From: Streptomyces sulphureus DSM 40104
Lineage (GTDB): Bacteria; Actinomycetota; Actinomycetes; Streptomycetales; Streptomycetaceae
Reading direction: 5' to 3'
DNA: 64,000 nt
Assembly (NCBI RefSeq): GCF_000381025.1
Contig: NZ_KB905827.1
Span: forward strand, 1 to 64,000
Position 1 is the first letter of the stretch, and the number at the start of each line of letters is the position of its first letter. The notes beneath the pieces were generated by a model. The model saw only the letters and a program-made list of their open reading frames with translations, searched no databases and had not been told where the DNA came from. Shown here piece after piece: positions 42,624 to 51,991 of the stretch. The translations under genes and the position numbers were made by a program.

Positions 42624-44687
42624 ATGGGCTCCTCCGATCCGAGCGGTGAGCACTCCCCCCGGGAGCCTCCGACCGCGGACGTCGCACTCGCGGTCAACGG
42701 GATGGGGAGCTTCACCTGGGACCTGGAAACCGGCGTCATGCACTACGACGAGGGCGCGTACCAGGTGATGGACTTCGCCCCCGACGAGTTCGACGGAAGC
42801 CTCACCATGCTGAGCGACCGGATGCTGCCGGAAGAGGTGTCCGTCGTCAACGAGCAGATCGAGCGGGCGCTGCGCGAGCGGTCGGCGTTCAGTACTTACT
42901 TCCGGGTGCGGTACCGCGACGGGTGGCTGCGCTGGACGCACACCCAGGGGCGCGTCGTCTGCGACGACGAGGGGCGGCCGACCCGGGTCCTCGGCATCAT
43001 CCGCGACGCCAGCCAGGAGCTGCGCGCCGTCGACCAGACGCACAAGCTGCGGGAGGAGCGGGCCGAGCGGCACCGTCAGGCCGACATCGTCGGGTTCGTC
43101 AACGACGAGCTCGCCCCGACCGTCACCGTCGAGGACGTCGCCGAGGCGCTCACCGGCACGCAGATGCAGGAGCGGCTGGGCGTCTCCAGCGTCGTACTCG
43201 GGCTGGTCGAGGACGGTCTGGTGAAGATGATCGGTGCCAGTGGAATCAACGAGGAGGTGCAGCACGACCTCCAGGTCGTCCGGGTCGGGGACCAGCTACC
43301 GCTCGCCGACGTGATCCGCCGTCGCGAGCCGGTCTTCCTCACCGATCCGGAGGAGTACCTCAGGCTGTACCCCGCCATGGGGCGCTATCTGCAGCTTTTC
43401 TCCGCCGCCAGCGCCGTCGTCTTCCTGCCGCTGATCGCGCACGACAGGCCGATCGGCGCGCTCGGCCTCACCTACGACGGGAAGGGCCGCTTCAGCACCG
43501 ACGAGCGGACGGTGCTGCGGGCCTTGGGCCGCACCATCGCCCAGTCGCTGGAGCGGGCGTTCCTCTACGACCAGGAGCACGAACTGGCGGCCGGGCTCCA
43601 GAACGCCATGCTCCCGGGGCGCATGCCGACGGTGCCGGGGCTGACCCTGGTGCCGCGCTACCGCCCGGCCCGCGCCCGCAGCGGCATCGGCGGCGACTGG
43701 TACGACGCGCTCGTCCTGCCCGACGGCCGGGTGGCGGCGGTGATCGGGGACGTACAGGGCCACGACGTCAAGGCGGCGGCCGTGATGGGCCAACTCCGCA
43801 TCGCGCTGCGGGCGTACGCCGCCGAGGGGCATCCGCCCGCCACCGTGATGGCCCGCGCCTCGTCCTTCCTCACCGAACTCGACACCGAGCTGTTCGCCAC
43901 CTGCCTCCTCACCGTCCTCGACCCCGCCACCGGGACGGCCGAGACGGTACGTGCCGGGCACACCGAGCCCCTGGCCCGCTTCCCCGACGGAACCTGCACC
44001 TGGCTCGAAAGTCCGGGCGGCCTCCCCCTCGGCCTCACGATCGACGACCGCCCGGCCTACATGGCGAGCGAGACGGTACTGCCGCCGGGCGCCGAGCTTT
44101 TGCTGTGCACGGACGGGCTGCTGGAGTCGAGGGGACGCGACATCGACGAGGGCCGCGACCTGCTCGTCGACACCCTTTCCACGGGTCCGGCCTCCCCTGG
44201 GGAGCTGGCCGACCACCTGCTCGGCGGCATGGCCGCTTACACCGGCGCCGAGGACGACGTGGCCCTGCTCGTCCTGCAACGGGGGACGCGCCCGCCGGCG
44301 CCGGAACCCCGACTCGACGTCGAGGTCCTCCAGAACGACCCGGCATCCCTCGACACCGCCCGCGCCCTGCTGCGGACCTCCCTCCACCGGTGGTCGATGG
44401 ACCCGCTCGGCGACGTCGCGGAGCTGCTCGCCTGCGAGATGGCCACCAACGCGCTGCGGCACACCGGAGGGAACGCGACGCTCAGCGCCCGCCCGGTGCA
44501 CTACGACGGGGAGCGGCGGTCGCTGCGCCTCTCCGTCGCCGACGAGTCCTCCGACTTCCCCGTCCGCCGGGCGGCCACCGAGCTGTCCACCCGCGGACGG
44601 GGGCTGATGCTCATCGAGGAGCTGGCGGCGGCCTGGGGCGTGGAGCCGCGGGGGACGGGCAAGAGCGTCTGGTGCGAGCTTTCTTGA
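42624..44687 (+). CDS. PAS-GAF-PP2C-HATPase multidomain signalling protein
   Basis: 687 residues. PAS about 20-135 (GSFTWDLETGVMHYDEGAYQVMDF...VRYRDGWLRWTHTQGRVVCDDEGRPTRVLGIIRD). GAF about 145-315. SpoIIE/PP2C about 325-545 (GIGGDWYDALVLPDGRVAAVIGDVQGHDVKAA, VRAGHTEPLARF, LLLCTDGLLESR, EDDVALLVL). C-terminal RsbW-like ATPase about 560-685 (CEMATNALRHTGGNATL, GRGLMLIEELAAAW). It combines phosphatase and kinase modules for anti-anti-sigma partners in one protein, a frequent Streptomyces stress-signalling design. No partner gene adjacent. Confidence 0.93.
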   Translation: MGSSDPSGEHSPREPPTADVALAVNGMGSFTWDLETGVMHYDEGAYQVMDFAPDEFDGSLTMLSDRMLPEEVSVVNEQIERALRERSAFSTYFRVRYRDGWLRWTHTQGRVVCDDEGRPTRVLGIIRDASQELRAVDQTHKLREERAERHRQADIVGFVNDELAPTVTVEDVAEALTGTQMQERLGVSSVVLGLVEDGLVKMIGASGINEEVQHDLQVVRVGDQLPLADVIRRREPVFLTDPEEYLRLYPAMGRYLQLFSAASAVVFLPLIAHDRPIGALGLTYDGKGRFSTDERTVLRALGRTIAQSLERAFLYDQEHELAAGLQNAMLPGRMPTVPGLTLVPRYRPARARSGIGGDWYDALVLPDGRVAAVIGDVQGHDVKAAAVMGQLRIALRAYAAEGHPPATVMARASSFLTELDTELFATCLLTVLDPATGTAETVRAGHTEPLARFPDGTCTWLESPGGLPLGLTIDDRPAYMASETVLPPGAELLLCTDGLLESRGRDIDEGRDLLVDTLSTGPASPGELADHLLGGMAAYTGAEDDVALLVLQRGTRPPAPEPRLDVEVLQNDPASLDTARALLRTSLHRWSMDPLGDVAELLACEMATNALRHTGGNATLSARPVHYDGERRSLRLSVADESSDFPVRRAATELSTRGRGLMLIEELAAAWGVEPRGTGKSVWCELS

Positions 44688-44789
44688 CTGGGCGCTCCGG
44701 GGCATGTCGGCAACGAAGCTGAAGGGCGGCCCATGAGCGCCGTCCACGCGTTGCTCAACGGCCTTGAATCGGCTCGGACACCAGGGGCG

Positions 44790-45318
44790 TCACCAGGTGT
44801 CGAGCCGCAGGTCCCGGAGGTACCAGTCGAGGCGTGACCCGTCCTCGTCCTGCGTGTGCTTGCTCGGCGTGAAACCCGACCGGAGAGCGACCGCGGCGGA
44901 GGCGGTGTTCTTCCGGGACCACGCGGATCACCGCCTCCTTCCCGCCCTCGCTTGCCGCGTACCGGCAGGCCAGGAGGACCGCGCGGGTGGCCAGACCGCG
45001 TCCTCTCCAGGGCGGGTAGAGGCCGTAGGCGACGTTCACCTGGCCGGGAGACAGGCCCTCTGCTGCACACCGCAGGTCGATCGTCCCCGCGAGTGCCTCG
45101 TCCGTGCCTACTCGGATAGCGAAGGCGCGGAGGGGGCCGGCGGTGTCCCACTGTTCCTGACAGTGCCGGATATAGGTTTCGACGCCCTCGCGTGTGCCGG
45201 GACGGCCGCTGAGCCAGTGGACCAGCGGCTCATCCTCCCCGGCGAGGTGCGCCTCGGCATCGTCCGGACGCAGTGGGGACAGAGTGATGATCCCGTCGGA
45301 CGGATTCGCCTCCTGCAT
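44790..45318 (-). pseudogene. Frameshifted GNAT acetyltransferase gene
   Basis: From ATG 45318 the frame reads a GNAT protein (SDGIITLSPLRPDDAEAHLAGEDEPLVHWLSG, then GQVNVAYGLYPPWRGRGLATRAVLLACRYAASEGGKEAVIRVVPE). At about 44910 it shifts. The continuing sense, TASAAVALRSGFTPSKHTQDEDGSRLDWYLRDLRLDTW, is in another frame and stops at 44790. One extra A in GGAAGAACACC explains it. Intact length would be about 175 residues. Confidence 0.8.
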
Positions 45319-45499
45319 CCGGCGATTGTTGACGCCGGAGCAGCGTCGCGCCATCGGATTCCGCGCGCCAGTTCGGCAGATTGAGCACCGCGCTGCACCG
45401 CGAAGGCGCGGATGCGGTCCCAAGCGGACGGCCGTGGAGGTCGCTGTCGGGAGACCGGGTTCTGCTCGTCGTCATGTACTGGTTGGTAGCCTCCCGGGG

Positions 45500-45946
45500 A
45501 TGAGTTCGATCTTCGACGAGGCCGTGCGCGCTCGGCTGGAGGCGCCGCACATCTGGTACGTCGGCACCGTGTTTCCGGACGGGGCGCCGCAGGTGAGCCC
45601 GATGTGGGTGGATCTGGAGGGGGAGGGGGAGCTCGCCTTCAACACCTCGGTGGGGCGGGTGAAGGAGGAGAACCTCCGCCGCGATCCGCGTGTCTACCTC
45701 TCGCACGCGGCCGACGACGACCCCTTCGACCGGGTGCAGATCAGCGGCGAGGTCGCCCGCTTCATCGAGGGCGACGAGGCGCACGAGCGCATGGACCTGC
45801 TCGCCAGGAAGTACCTCGGCAGCGAGCGGTTCGAGTGGCTCATGCCGGGTGAGGAGCGCGTCGCGGTGATCGTGCGCCCGCTCAAGGTGCGGCACATCGT
45901 CGGGGTGGAGCGCTTCCGTGCCGGCGGTCCGACGGCTGCTTCCTGA
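45500..45946 (+). CDS. PPOX-class (pyridoxamine 5'-phosphate oxidase-like) FMN/F420 flavoprotein
   Basis: 148 residues from ATG 45500: RLEAPHIWYVGTVFPDGAPQVSPMWVDLEGEGELAFNTSVGRVKEENLRRDPRVYLSHAADDDPFDRVQISGEVARFIEG, the split-barrel flavin-binding fold. Members reduce substrates with FMN or F420; substrate unknown. Monocistronic by layout. Confidence 0.88.
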   Translation: MSSIFDEAVRARLEAPHIWYVGTVFPDGAPQVSPMWVDLEGEGELAFNTSVGRVKEENLRRDPRVYLSHAADDDPFDRVQISGEVARFIEGDEAHERMDLLARKYLGSERFEWLMPGEERVAVIVRPLKVRHIVGVERFRAGGPTAAS

Positions 45947-46356
45947 GCGGTCCGACACCGTCGCGGGCACGTGTCACGCCGGGGGCGCAACGGGGTGCTG
46001 CGCGGCCGGGGCCGGGGGCGCGACGGTGGGGTGGGCGACGCTGACTCCGGGTGGGATCGGGACGCCGGCCGCCGACTGCTGCCCGTCGAGCCGGAGTTGG
46101 CCCGACTGCGGATTGCGGTGCCGACCGTCGTCTGCTGCCCGTCCGTGGTGCCGGGTGTCGACTGCCGCCCGGTAAAGGCTCCTTCGGTGCCGTTCGGCAA
46201 CTGCCGTGCGCTGCCAATCAACGCTCACTGCTGACTTCAGGGCGTCAGGGTGCATCTTGACGAAGTCCCTGATCGGGCTGGAGCGGTGGCTGTGTCCCGT
46301 GGCGTGTGAGATGTACGGATGCCTCGCACAGCGCACAGGAACTCAACGGCCCGCCC
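45947..46356. other. Intergenic region with a repeated GC-rich motif
   Basis: About 410 bases without a gene. Near 46073-46175 the motif CGACTGCTGCCCGTC recurs in degenerate form (also CGTCTGCTGCCCGTCCG and CGACTGCCGCCCGGT), which looks like decayed tandem repeats. Confidence 0.35.
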
Positions 46357-46400
46357 ACGCAAGACGCTCGGCTGGAAGACACCAGCCGAGCGTCTTGCGT
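46357..46400. terminator. Perfect 19-bp hairpin
   Basis: ACGCAAGACGCTCGGCTGG, a 6-base loop and its exact complement, 100 bases past the stop of the small secreted protein gene (minus strand). Probably that gene's terminator. Confidence 0.7.
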
Positions 46401-46501
46401 GGTCTGTTCACCGCCTGGATCAAGCGGTGTGGCAACAGCTACCGGAATTCACGTGCCACCGATGCCGAACAGGCCCCGGGTCGGTTCGTGCCGAGGAGTC
46501 C

Positions 46502-46819
46502 TCAGCATCCCCTCGTGGAGATCTCGTTCTTCGGGGAAGCCTGCGCAGCCGTGCTGTTCGGAGTTGCCGACTTGCAGGTGTCCTCGACGACGAGCAGCCA
46601 CCAGCTACCGTCCTCGTTCTGGTCGCAGTGGTACTTGGTGATCACCGGGTTGTTCTCGGCAGCCGATTGGCAGGCCGAAAAGCTCCCGTACGTGCCGTTG
46701 TAGTACCCGCCGCCCTTGGTGGTCGGTGCGGCCGGTGCGGCCTGGGCGGACTGGGCGGCGACGCCCGAGAAGGCCAGGAGGCCGACGGCGGCGACTGCTG
46801 CGCGCTGGAACTTGCGCAT
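46502..46819 (-). CDS. Small secreted cysteine protein of unknown function
   Basis: 105 residues from ATG 46819 (GAGAGGAAA upstream). Signal peptide MRKFQRAAVAAVGLLAFSGVAAQSAQAAPAA, then about 75 residues with YYNGTYGSFSACQSAAENN, YHCDQNEDGSWWLLVVEDTCKS and a C-terminal Cys: four cysteines in the mature part. No family recognised. It lies beside a large membrane Ser/Thr kinase gene on the same strand, repeating the secreted-protein-plus-kinase arrangement at 33936-36766. Confidence 0.75.
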   Translation of the reverse strand: MRKFQRAAVAAVGLLAFSGVAAQSAQAAPAAPTTKGGGYYNGTYGSFSACQSAAENNPVITKYHCDQNEDGSWWLLVVEDTCKSATPNSTAAQASPKNEISTRGC

Positions 46820-47306
46820 GTTTTCCTCTCTTCGAGTGCAGAGGTGTGCTGGTGCTTGCACACCTCGACGGCATAGGAGCCCGGTTGTCGCGGAGCGGGG
46901 GCGAACCGGCCGGCTTCGCTGTCGGCCGGAGTCGTGTCCGGCTGTGGCAAAGCGCCGCGCCGTGCTCCAAGATCTCGTCGGGACACCTGAACCTCACCAC
47001 GCGCGCGAAGAACGCTTCAAGGGCTCAAGATCGTCTGTTACGCGCCTGTCGCAAGCCGGTCGAAGCGCTTGCTCTGCCTCCCATGGGCACCGCCCCGACG
47101 CCTATCGCGACGAGACGCAGCGCCGAATCCGTACGCACGACGGCGACTGCGAGGGGCTCATCGACGCTCTTGCGCGCACCTGACCGAAGACATCCCTGGC
47201 CCTGTCGTTCAACGACCCGTCCGCGGTTCCGCACCGCCAACCACCGCCCGCCAACCGCCCGTCCGCACCCCCGAAGTCCCGCCGATCAACCAGATGCGGC
47301 GCTCGA
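46820..47306. other. Intergenic region between secreted protein and kinase genes
   Basis: About 490 bases. It should contain the promoter of the minus-strand secreted-protein gene. No gene supported. Confidence 0.35.
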
Positions 47307-50300
47307 TCAGTCACAAACCTTCCGGTAGGGCGCGTCCGGTACGTTCTGCTGCCACTCCGCCCGTGTCAGGTTCTTCGCTCTGTGGACGCGTGCGCAGAGC
47401 TGTTCGGTGAGCTGTTCCGGGTCGAGGCTCATCTTGTACGCGTCGACCGCGCCGCCGGCGAGGTGGAGGTCGCCGGCGGTGTCGAAGGCCGCGTCGAGCA
47501 GGCGGTCGTCGATCCCCGGGAGGACGCCCCCCATCGGCTGCCGGGAGGGGACGTCCCAGAGGTGGACGCTGCCGTAACCGACGATGCCGGCGAGCGAGTC
47601 GCCGTCCGGGGAGAACCGGAGCTGCAACACCCCCCGTTCCGAGGGCTTGTCCGGGCCTGGCAGGTGCCCCACGCGGCGGGTCGCGTCACCGTTCCAGAGG
47701 GCGACGCCTTCCGGCTCGGCGACGGCGAGCGTCTTCCCGTCGGGGCTGAACGCCACGTCGCTCAGGTCGACTTCGCCGAGTGCCCTGCGTGTGGTGCGGC
47801 CCGTCGACAGGTCCGCGCGGTCGCCGTCTGTCGTCACGAGGAGCGGCTTCTCCGCCGATCCGCCGACGGCGATTTTGTAGCCGCCGACGCGGGGGAGGGT
47901 GCGGGTCTTCCTGCCCGCCGCGGTGTCCACGACGTCGACGGACCAGGCGTCGTTGCCGTCGGTCCCGGCACGGCTGACAGCGAGGGTCCGTCCGTCCTCG
48001 CCGAAGGCGAGCGCGGCGACGCGTCCGCCCGAGCCGCCGCCCAAGCCGATCCGACGTGTCACCTTTCCCGTCCGGGTGTCCTGGAGCAGGACGGCGGTCG
48101 ACTTCTCCTCCTCGCGGGCGTACGCCAGCGTCCCTCCGTCCGGGCTGAGTTCGGCCGGCGCCATGTACTCGCCCTGAGGAAGGAACTCCCCCAGGGCCGT
48201 GCCGCCCGAGACCGGGTGGTCGGTCCGCTTGCGCGGTGCCTGCCTTCCGTCCTCCGGGAGCGTCCAGGTCCGGACGCGGTGGCGCCGGCCCTCGTTCTCC
48301 GCTGCCAGCAGGGTTTTCGCGTCGGGGCCGAAGCGGGCGAGCGAGCGGTCCCGCTGCTTCCTCGGCAGGGCGAGCGAGCGCAGGCTCAGCGTGTGCACCG
48401 ACGTGCCTTCCACGTAGCGCAGTTCGCCGCGTGCGGAGTCGAGCGCGAGCGGGTCGCCCTCGTCCGTCATCAATTCGGAGTTGGTGACGCCCGTGGACTG
48501 CGTGAAGAGGGGTTGGGACGTGTCCGCGGCTGCGGCCACGGCCACGGAGCCGTCCGCCATCGCGGCGACGAACTTCCCGTCGGGGCTCATGCGGACGGGG
48601 AGCGGATAGACGTCCTCGCCGGACGGGGCCTGGAGATTCCAGCTCTCGAGGGATGCCTCCGAGAGTTTCTCGCCGGTCGAGGTGGACCAGACGGCCAGCG
48701 CTCCCTCGGTCGTCCCGAGGGCCATCCGGCCGCTGTCGGCGCTGAAGGAGGCGGTGAAGCCGTCGGAGCAGCCCTGCTCCTCCGCGCTGTCCAGCTCCGT
48801 CGAGGCGCCGGCGTCGATGTCGTGCAGGAGCGGTGTGCCGTCCTCGGGGCAGGAGACCAAATATCGGGCGTCTGAGGAGAGTTGGGCACCTGTGCCGGCC
48901 ACCCGGAGCAGGGTGTCGCCGGTGTGCGTGTCGACCACGGACGCTGCATCCTCGCCGTTCTCGCTCACTTCGAGTGCGCGTACGCCGCCGGAGGCGAGGG
49001 CCTCGACGGAGTGTTCCTCATCGTTCACCTCGCCGACGGCCTTCCCCGTGGCGATCTCCTGCACCTCGCCGTCCTGCACGGCGAACCTGCCGTCCGGTGA
49101 CACGGCGCCCGGGGCGGTCTCCCCCTTGGTGCGTGAGGCGAGCTCCTTCCCGGTGCGGAGGTCGAAGCGCCGTGTCTTGCCTTCCGATGCTCCGAACGTC
49201 GCGGTGACCAGAGTGCTGCCGTCGGCGGAAAGCCTGCGGGTCGTCGGGCTTCCGATCACGGTCGGCTGCTTCGTCGGGTCCTGGAAGACGGCGCTCTCAC
49301 GCTGCCACGCCGACCGGTAGAGCGCGGCACGCGCCTCCTCGGCGGGCGCCACCTGCCAGGCGGCGGCGCTGAGCAGCGCCGCGGTCTCCGGGTCCGACGT
49401 CCGCAGCCCGTCGGCAACGGCGGCGACGTTCCGCGCGGTGGCGAACGCCTGCTGCTCCGCGTTGGCGCGCTGGAACTGCCAGGCGGCGACGCCCGCGACG
49501 AGCGCCGTCGCCAGCAGTACCGCGATCCCGCCCCGCAGCCTGCGGCGTTGGCGGTGCCTCCGGGACTCCTGGGCGCGCGACGCCGAGAGGAACTCCCGCT
49601 CGACGAGGTTGGGCCGGAGCGCGGTGCCGGCCGTCGCGGCGTGGTCCGCGGCGGCGCGCAGGACGCTCCCGTGCAGGAGGCGGTCGGCGGGGCGCCCGGC
49701 ACGGTCCCAGGCCCGCGCGGCGTCGCCCGTCCTGCGCAACTCCCGGAGCGCCGCCCGGTGTTCGGCTGTCCACGCCGCGAGCCGGGGCCATGCCCTGTGC
49801 AACGCGGCGCTGACGGGGCGGACCGAGCCATCGGGTTCGCAGATCAGTACCCGCTCCGCCGCAAAGGCTGCGAGCACCTGCTCGACGGCGGCCGCCTCGG
49901 GGGCCGGGCGACCGTGCAGCAACTCGCCGTACTCCGCCGTCCGTACGCCGTCCTGCGAGCCGTCCGGCGCGTCCCCGGGAACCGTCAGCCGCAGCAGGAC
50001 CTCTTCGGCGACGGCCTGCTCGACAGGGCCGAGCCCCGCGTACACGCCCTCCGCCACCGCGCCCCACTCGGGCAGCGAGGCGGACGCACGCGCGGGGAGC
50101 GCCGCAGCGCGGGCGCCTTCCGCCAGCAGGTCCGCAGAGGAGGGCGGACGCGGGTCCCGTGCGCCGGCCGTCAGCAGCCGGAAGAGGAGATCGGCCGAAG
50201 TCGGCCTCTCCGCCGGGTCCTTGGAGAGCGCGGCGGCCAGGAGGGGACGTATGCGCTCCGGCACGGGCGTGAGATCGGGCTCCCGCTCGGTCACGCGGAC

Positions 50301-50966
50301 GACGATCTCGCCGAGGTTCTCCCCGTCGAACGGGGCGGTGCCGGTCGCCGCGAAGAGCACCACGGCACCCCAGGCGAAGACGTCGCTCTTCCCGTCCGCG
50401 CGGGAGCCGCGCAGCACTTCGGGGGCCATGTAGCTCGGGGTGCCCATCATCCTGCCGGTCTCGGTGAGCGACATCTCCTGGGTGCGGGCGATACCGAAGT
50501 CGATGACGCGGGGCCCGTCGGGTCCGAGGAGCACGTTGCCCGGCTTCAGGTCCCGGTGCACGACCGAGGCGGCGTGGATGGCGGTGAGCGCGGTGGCGAT
50601 GCCGGTGGCGAGGCGGACCAGCGCGTCGCCGTCGAAGGCTCCGCCTTCGGCGACGGTGGCCTGGAGGTCGCGGCCGTCGATGAACTCGCTGACGATGTAC
50701 GGGGGTTGGGCCTCGGGGTCCGCCGCGAGCACGCGGGCCGTGCAGAAGGAGTCGACCCGTTGGGAGGCCGCGACCTCCTTGCGGAAGCGGTCCTTCGCGT
50801 AGTCGTCCCCCGTGCCCTCCCGCCGCAGGACCTTCACCACGCAGCGGGCCCCGGAGCCGTCGTACGCCTCGTAGACGACGCCCTGCCCGCCGGCCCCGAG
50901 CCGCGAGGCAAGCCAGTACGGGCCGATGCTCCGGGGGTCTTCGGGCCTGAGAAACTCCTGGCTCAC
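47307..50966 (-). CDS. Ser/Thr kinase with C-terminal WD40-like beta-propeller
   Basis: 1219 residues from GTG 50966 (AGAGGG upstream). Canonical kinase at about 17-280: LGAGGQGVVYEAYD, VVKVLR, VVHRDLKPGNVLLGPDG, VIDFGIARTQE, GTPSYMAPEVLRG. A helical middle (about 310-480) resembles the nSTAND-associated region of WD40 proteins. One TM helix GIAVLLATALVAGVAAWQF lies near 485-503. Then about 700 residues of repeated blades (SADGSTLVTATFG, SPDGKFVAAMADG, SPDGKTLAVAEPEG, SPDGDSLAGIVGYG). By topology the propeller is extracellular, a likely sensor. Confidence 0.92.
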   Translation of the reverse strand: MSQEFLRPEDPRSIGPYWLASRLGAGGQGVVYEAYDGSGARCVVKVLRREGTGDDYAKDRFRKEVAASQRVDSFCTARVLAADPEAQPPYIVSEFIDGRDLQATVAEGGAFDGDALVRLATGIATALTAIHAASVVHRDLKPGNVLLGPDGPRVIDFGIARTQEMSLTETGRMMGTPSYMAPEVLRGSRADGKSDVFAWGAVVLFAATGTAPFDGENLGEIVVRVTEREPDLTPVPERIRPLLAAALSKDPAERPTSADLLFRLLTAGARDPRPPSSADLLAEGARAAALPARASASLPEWGAVAEGVYAGLGPVEQAVAEEVLLRLTVPGDAPDGSQDGVRTAEYGELLHGRPAPEAAAVEQVLAAFAAERVLICEPDGSVRPVSAALHRAWPRLAAWTAEHRAALRELRRTGDAARAWDRAGRPADRLLHGSVLRAAADHAATAGTALRPNLVEREFLSASRAQESRRHRQRRRLRGGIAVLLATALVAGVAAWQFQRANAEQQAFATARNVAAVADGLRTSDPETAALLSAAAWQVAPAEEARAALYRSAWQRESAVFQDPTKQPTVIGSPTTRRLSADGSTLVTATFGASEGKTRRFDLRTGKELASRTKGETAPGAVSPDGRFAVQDGEVQEIATGKAVGEVNDEEHSVEALASGGVRALEVSENGEDAASVVDTHTGDTLLRVAGTGAQLSSDARYLVSCPEDGTPLLHDIDAGASTELDSAEEQGCSDGFTASFSADSGRMALGTTEGALAVWSTSTGEKLSEASLESWNLQAPSGEDVYPLPVRMSPDGKFVAAMADGSVAVAAAADTSQPLFTQSTGVTNSELMTDEGDPLALDSARGELRYVEGTSVHTLSLRSLALPRKQRDRSLARFGPDAKTLLAAENEGRRHRVRTWTLPEDGRQAPRKRTDHPVSGGTALGEFLPQGEYMAPAELSPDGGTLAYAREEEKSTAVLLQDTRTGKVTRRIGLGGGSGGRVAALAFGEDGRTLAVSRAGTDGNDAWSVDVVDTAAGRKTRTLPRVGGYKIAVGGSAEKPLLVTTDGDRADLSTGRTTRRALGEVDLSDVAFSPDGKTLAVAEPEGVALWNGDATRRVGHLPGPDKPSERGVLQLRFSPDGDSLAGIVGYGSVHLWDVPSRQPMGGVLPGIDDRLLDAAFDTAGDLHLAGGAVDAYKMSLDPEQLTEQLCARVHRAKNLTRAEWQQNVPDAPYRKVCD

Positions 50967-51193
50967 GCTGCCCTCTTCCGTCCGGTGCCGTTGCCTTACG
51001 CCGTCACCATCCTGACGCGCTGCCGCCCGCACCGGGCCGGGGGTGCGGCCCTGTTACGGAGCTGACGAGATCGGTACACGGTGCCCCAACGGGCTGCCGG
51101 GGCACGTTCGATGGCGGCGGGCAGGTTCCGCTGTCCCGCGGGCGGCCTATCGGCTAGCTTCTTGTGTGGTGGATCGTGTGCGCCGAGTGACCC

Positions 51194-51517
51194 GTGGTGC
51201 CGGCGGGCGACGCCGGCCGAGCGAGGCTCCGCGAGGGGGACCCGGCGGGCGCCGCCGCCTTCGCGCGGGAGTCGGTCGCGCTGCTCGAACGGACCGGGGA
51301 CATGCCCGCGTTGCGGAGTGAAGAGGTTCTCTTCCACGCTGCGAGGGCCCTGTACGCCGCCGGCGCCCGGAGCGAAGCGGAGGAGCTCCTGAGCCGGGCG
51401 CGGGAGAAGATGGAGAGGAAGGCCGAGAGCATCGAGGACCCGGCGCTGCTCCGCGGCTTCCGGGAAGACGTTCCGCTGAACCGTGCCCTCGCGCTCGGCG
51501 ATCTGGAGAGTGAGTAG
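51194..51517 (+). pseudogene. Remnant of a TPR-containing regulator (C-terminal end)
   Basis: 107 residues from tandem GTGs, with a stop immediately upstream in the same frame. Sequence: FARESVALLERTGDMPALRSEEVLFHAARALYAAGARSEAEELLSRAREKMERKAESIEDPALLRGFREDVPLNRAL. This matches the last tetratricopeptide repeats and end of large AfsR/LAL-like ATPase regulators. The rest of such a protein is missing, so it is probably a truncated relic, though translation as a small TPR protein is possible. Confidence 0.55.
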
Positions 51518-51576
51518 CCGTCGTGCATCCAGCCAACGGAGAACCACAGGCAGGGCCTCGTCCGGGCGCGGCCGGA

Positions 51577-51951
51577 ATGCTGACCATCACCAAGGAGTTC
51601 CACTTCTCGGCGAGCCACGTACTCAGCAAGCTCCCCTCATGGCACAAGTGCGCCCGCCTGCACGGCCACAACTACGTGGTCGTCCTCGAACTCTGCGCTC
51701 CCCCCGAGGAGTTGACCGACGCCGGCTTCGTCCGTGACTACGGCGACCTGGACGCCTTCAAGACCTGGCTCGACGAGACCCTGGACCACCGCCACCTCAA
51801 CGACGCCGTGGACTTCTCCCCGTCGGGGGAGCGACTCGCGCACTGGATCTACGCACTCTGGGTGGAGACCTACCCGGAGCTCACGGCCGTCTGGGTCTCC
51901 GAGACGCCCCGCACCTGGGCGATCTACCGGGGAGGGGCCGAGCCTGCCTAG
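51577..51951 (+). CDS. 6-carboxytetrahydropterin synthase (QueD/PTPS family)
   Basis: 124 residues from ATG 51577; an in-frame GTG 51523, six bases after the preceding stop, would add 18 residues. Motifs: KEFHFSASHVL and CARLHGHNYVVVLELC (zinc histidines and the catalytic Cys region), RDYGDLDAFKTWLDETLDHRHLND, and VSETPRTWAIYR (pterin-anchoring Glu). It makes carboxy-tetrahydropterin for queuosine/7-deazapurines. No other que genes are nearby, so the physiological route is unclear. Confidence 0.87.
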   Translation: MLTITKEFHFSASHVLSKLPSWHKCARLHGHNYVVVLELCAPPEELTDAGFVRDYGDLDAFKTWLDETLDHRHLNDAVDFSPSGERLAHWIYALWVETYPELTAVWVSETPRTWAIYRGGAEPA

Positions 51952-51991
51952 GCGGGCGTCTGCGGCTGCACCGCTCGGCGCGGTGCCGGAC

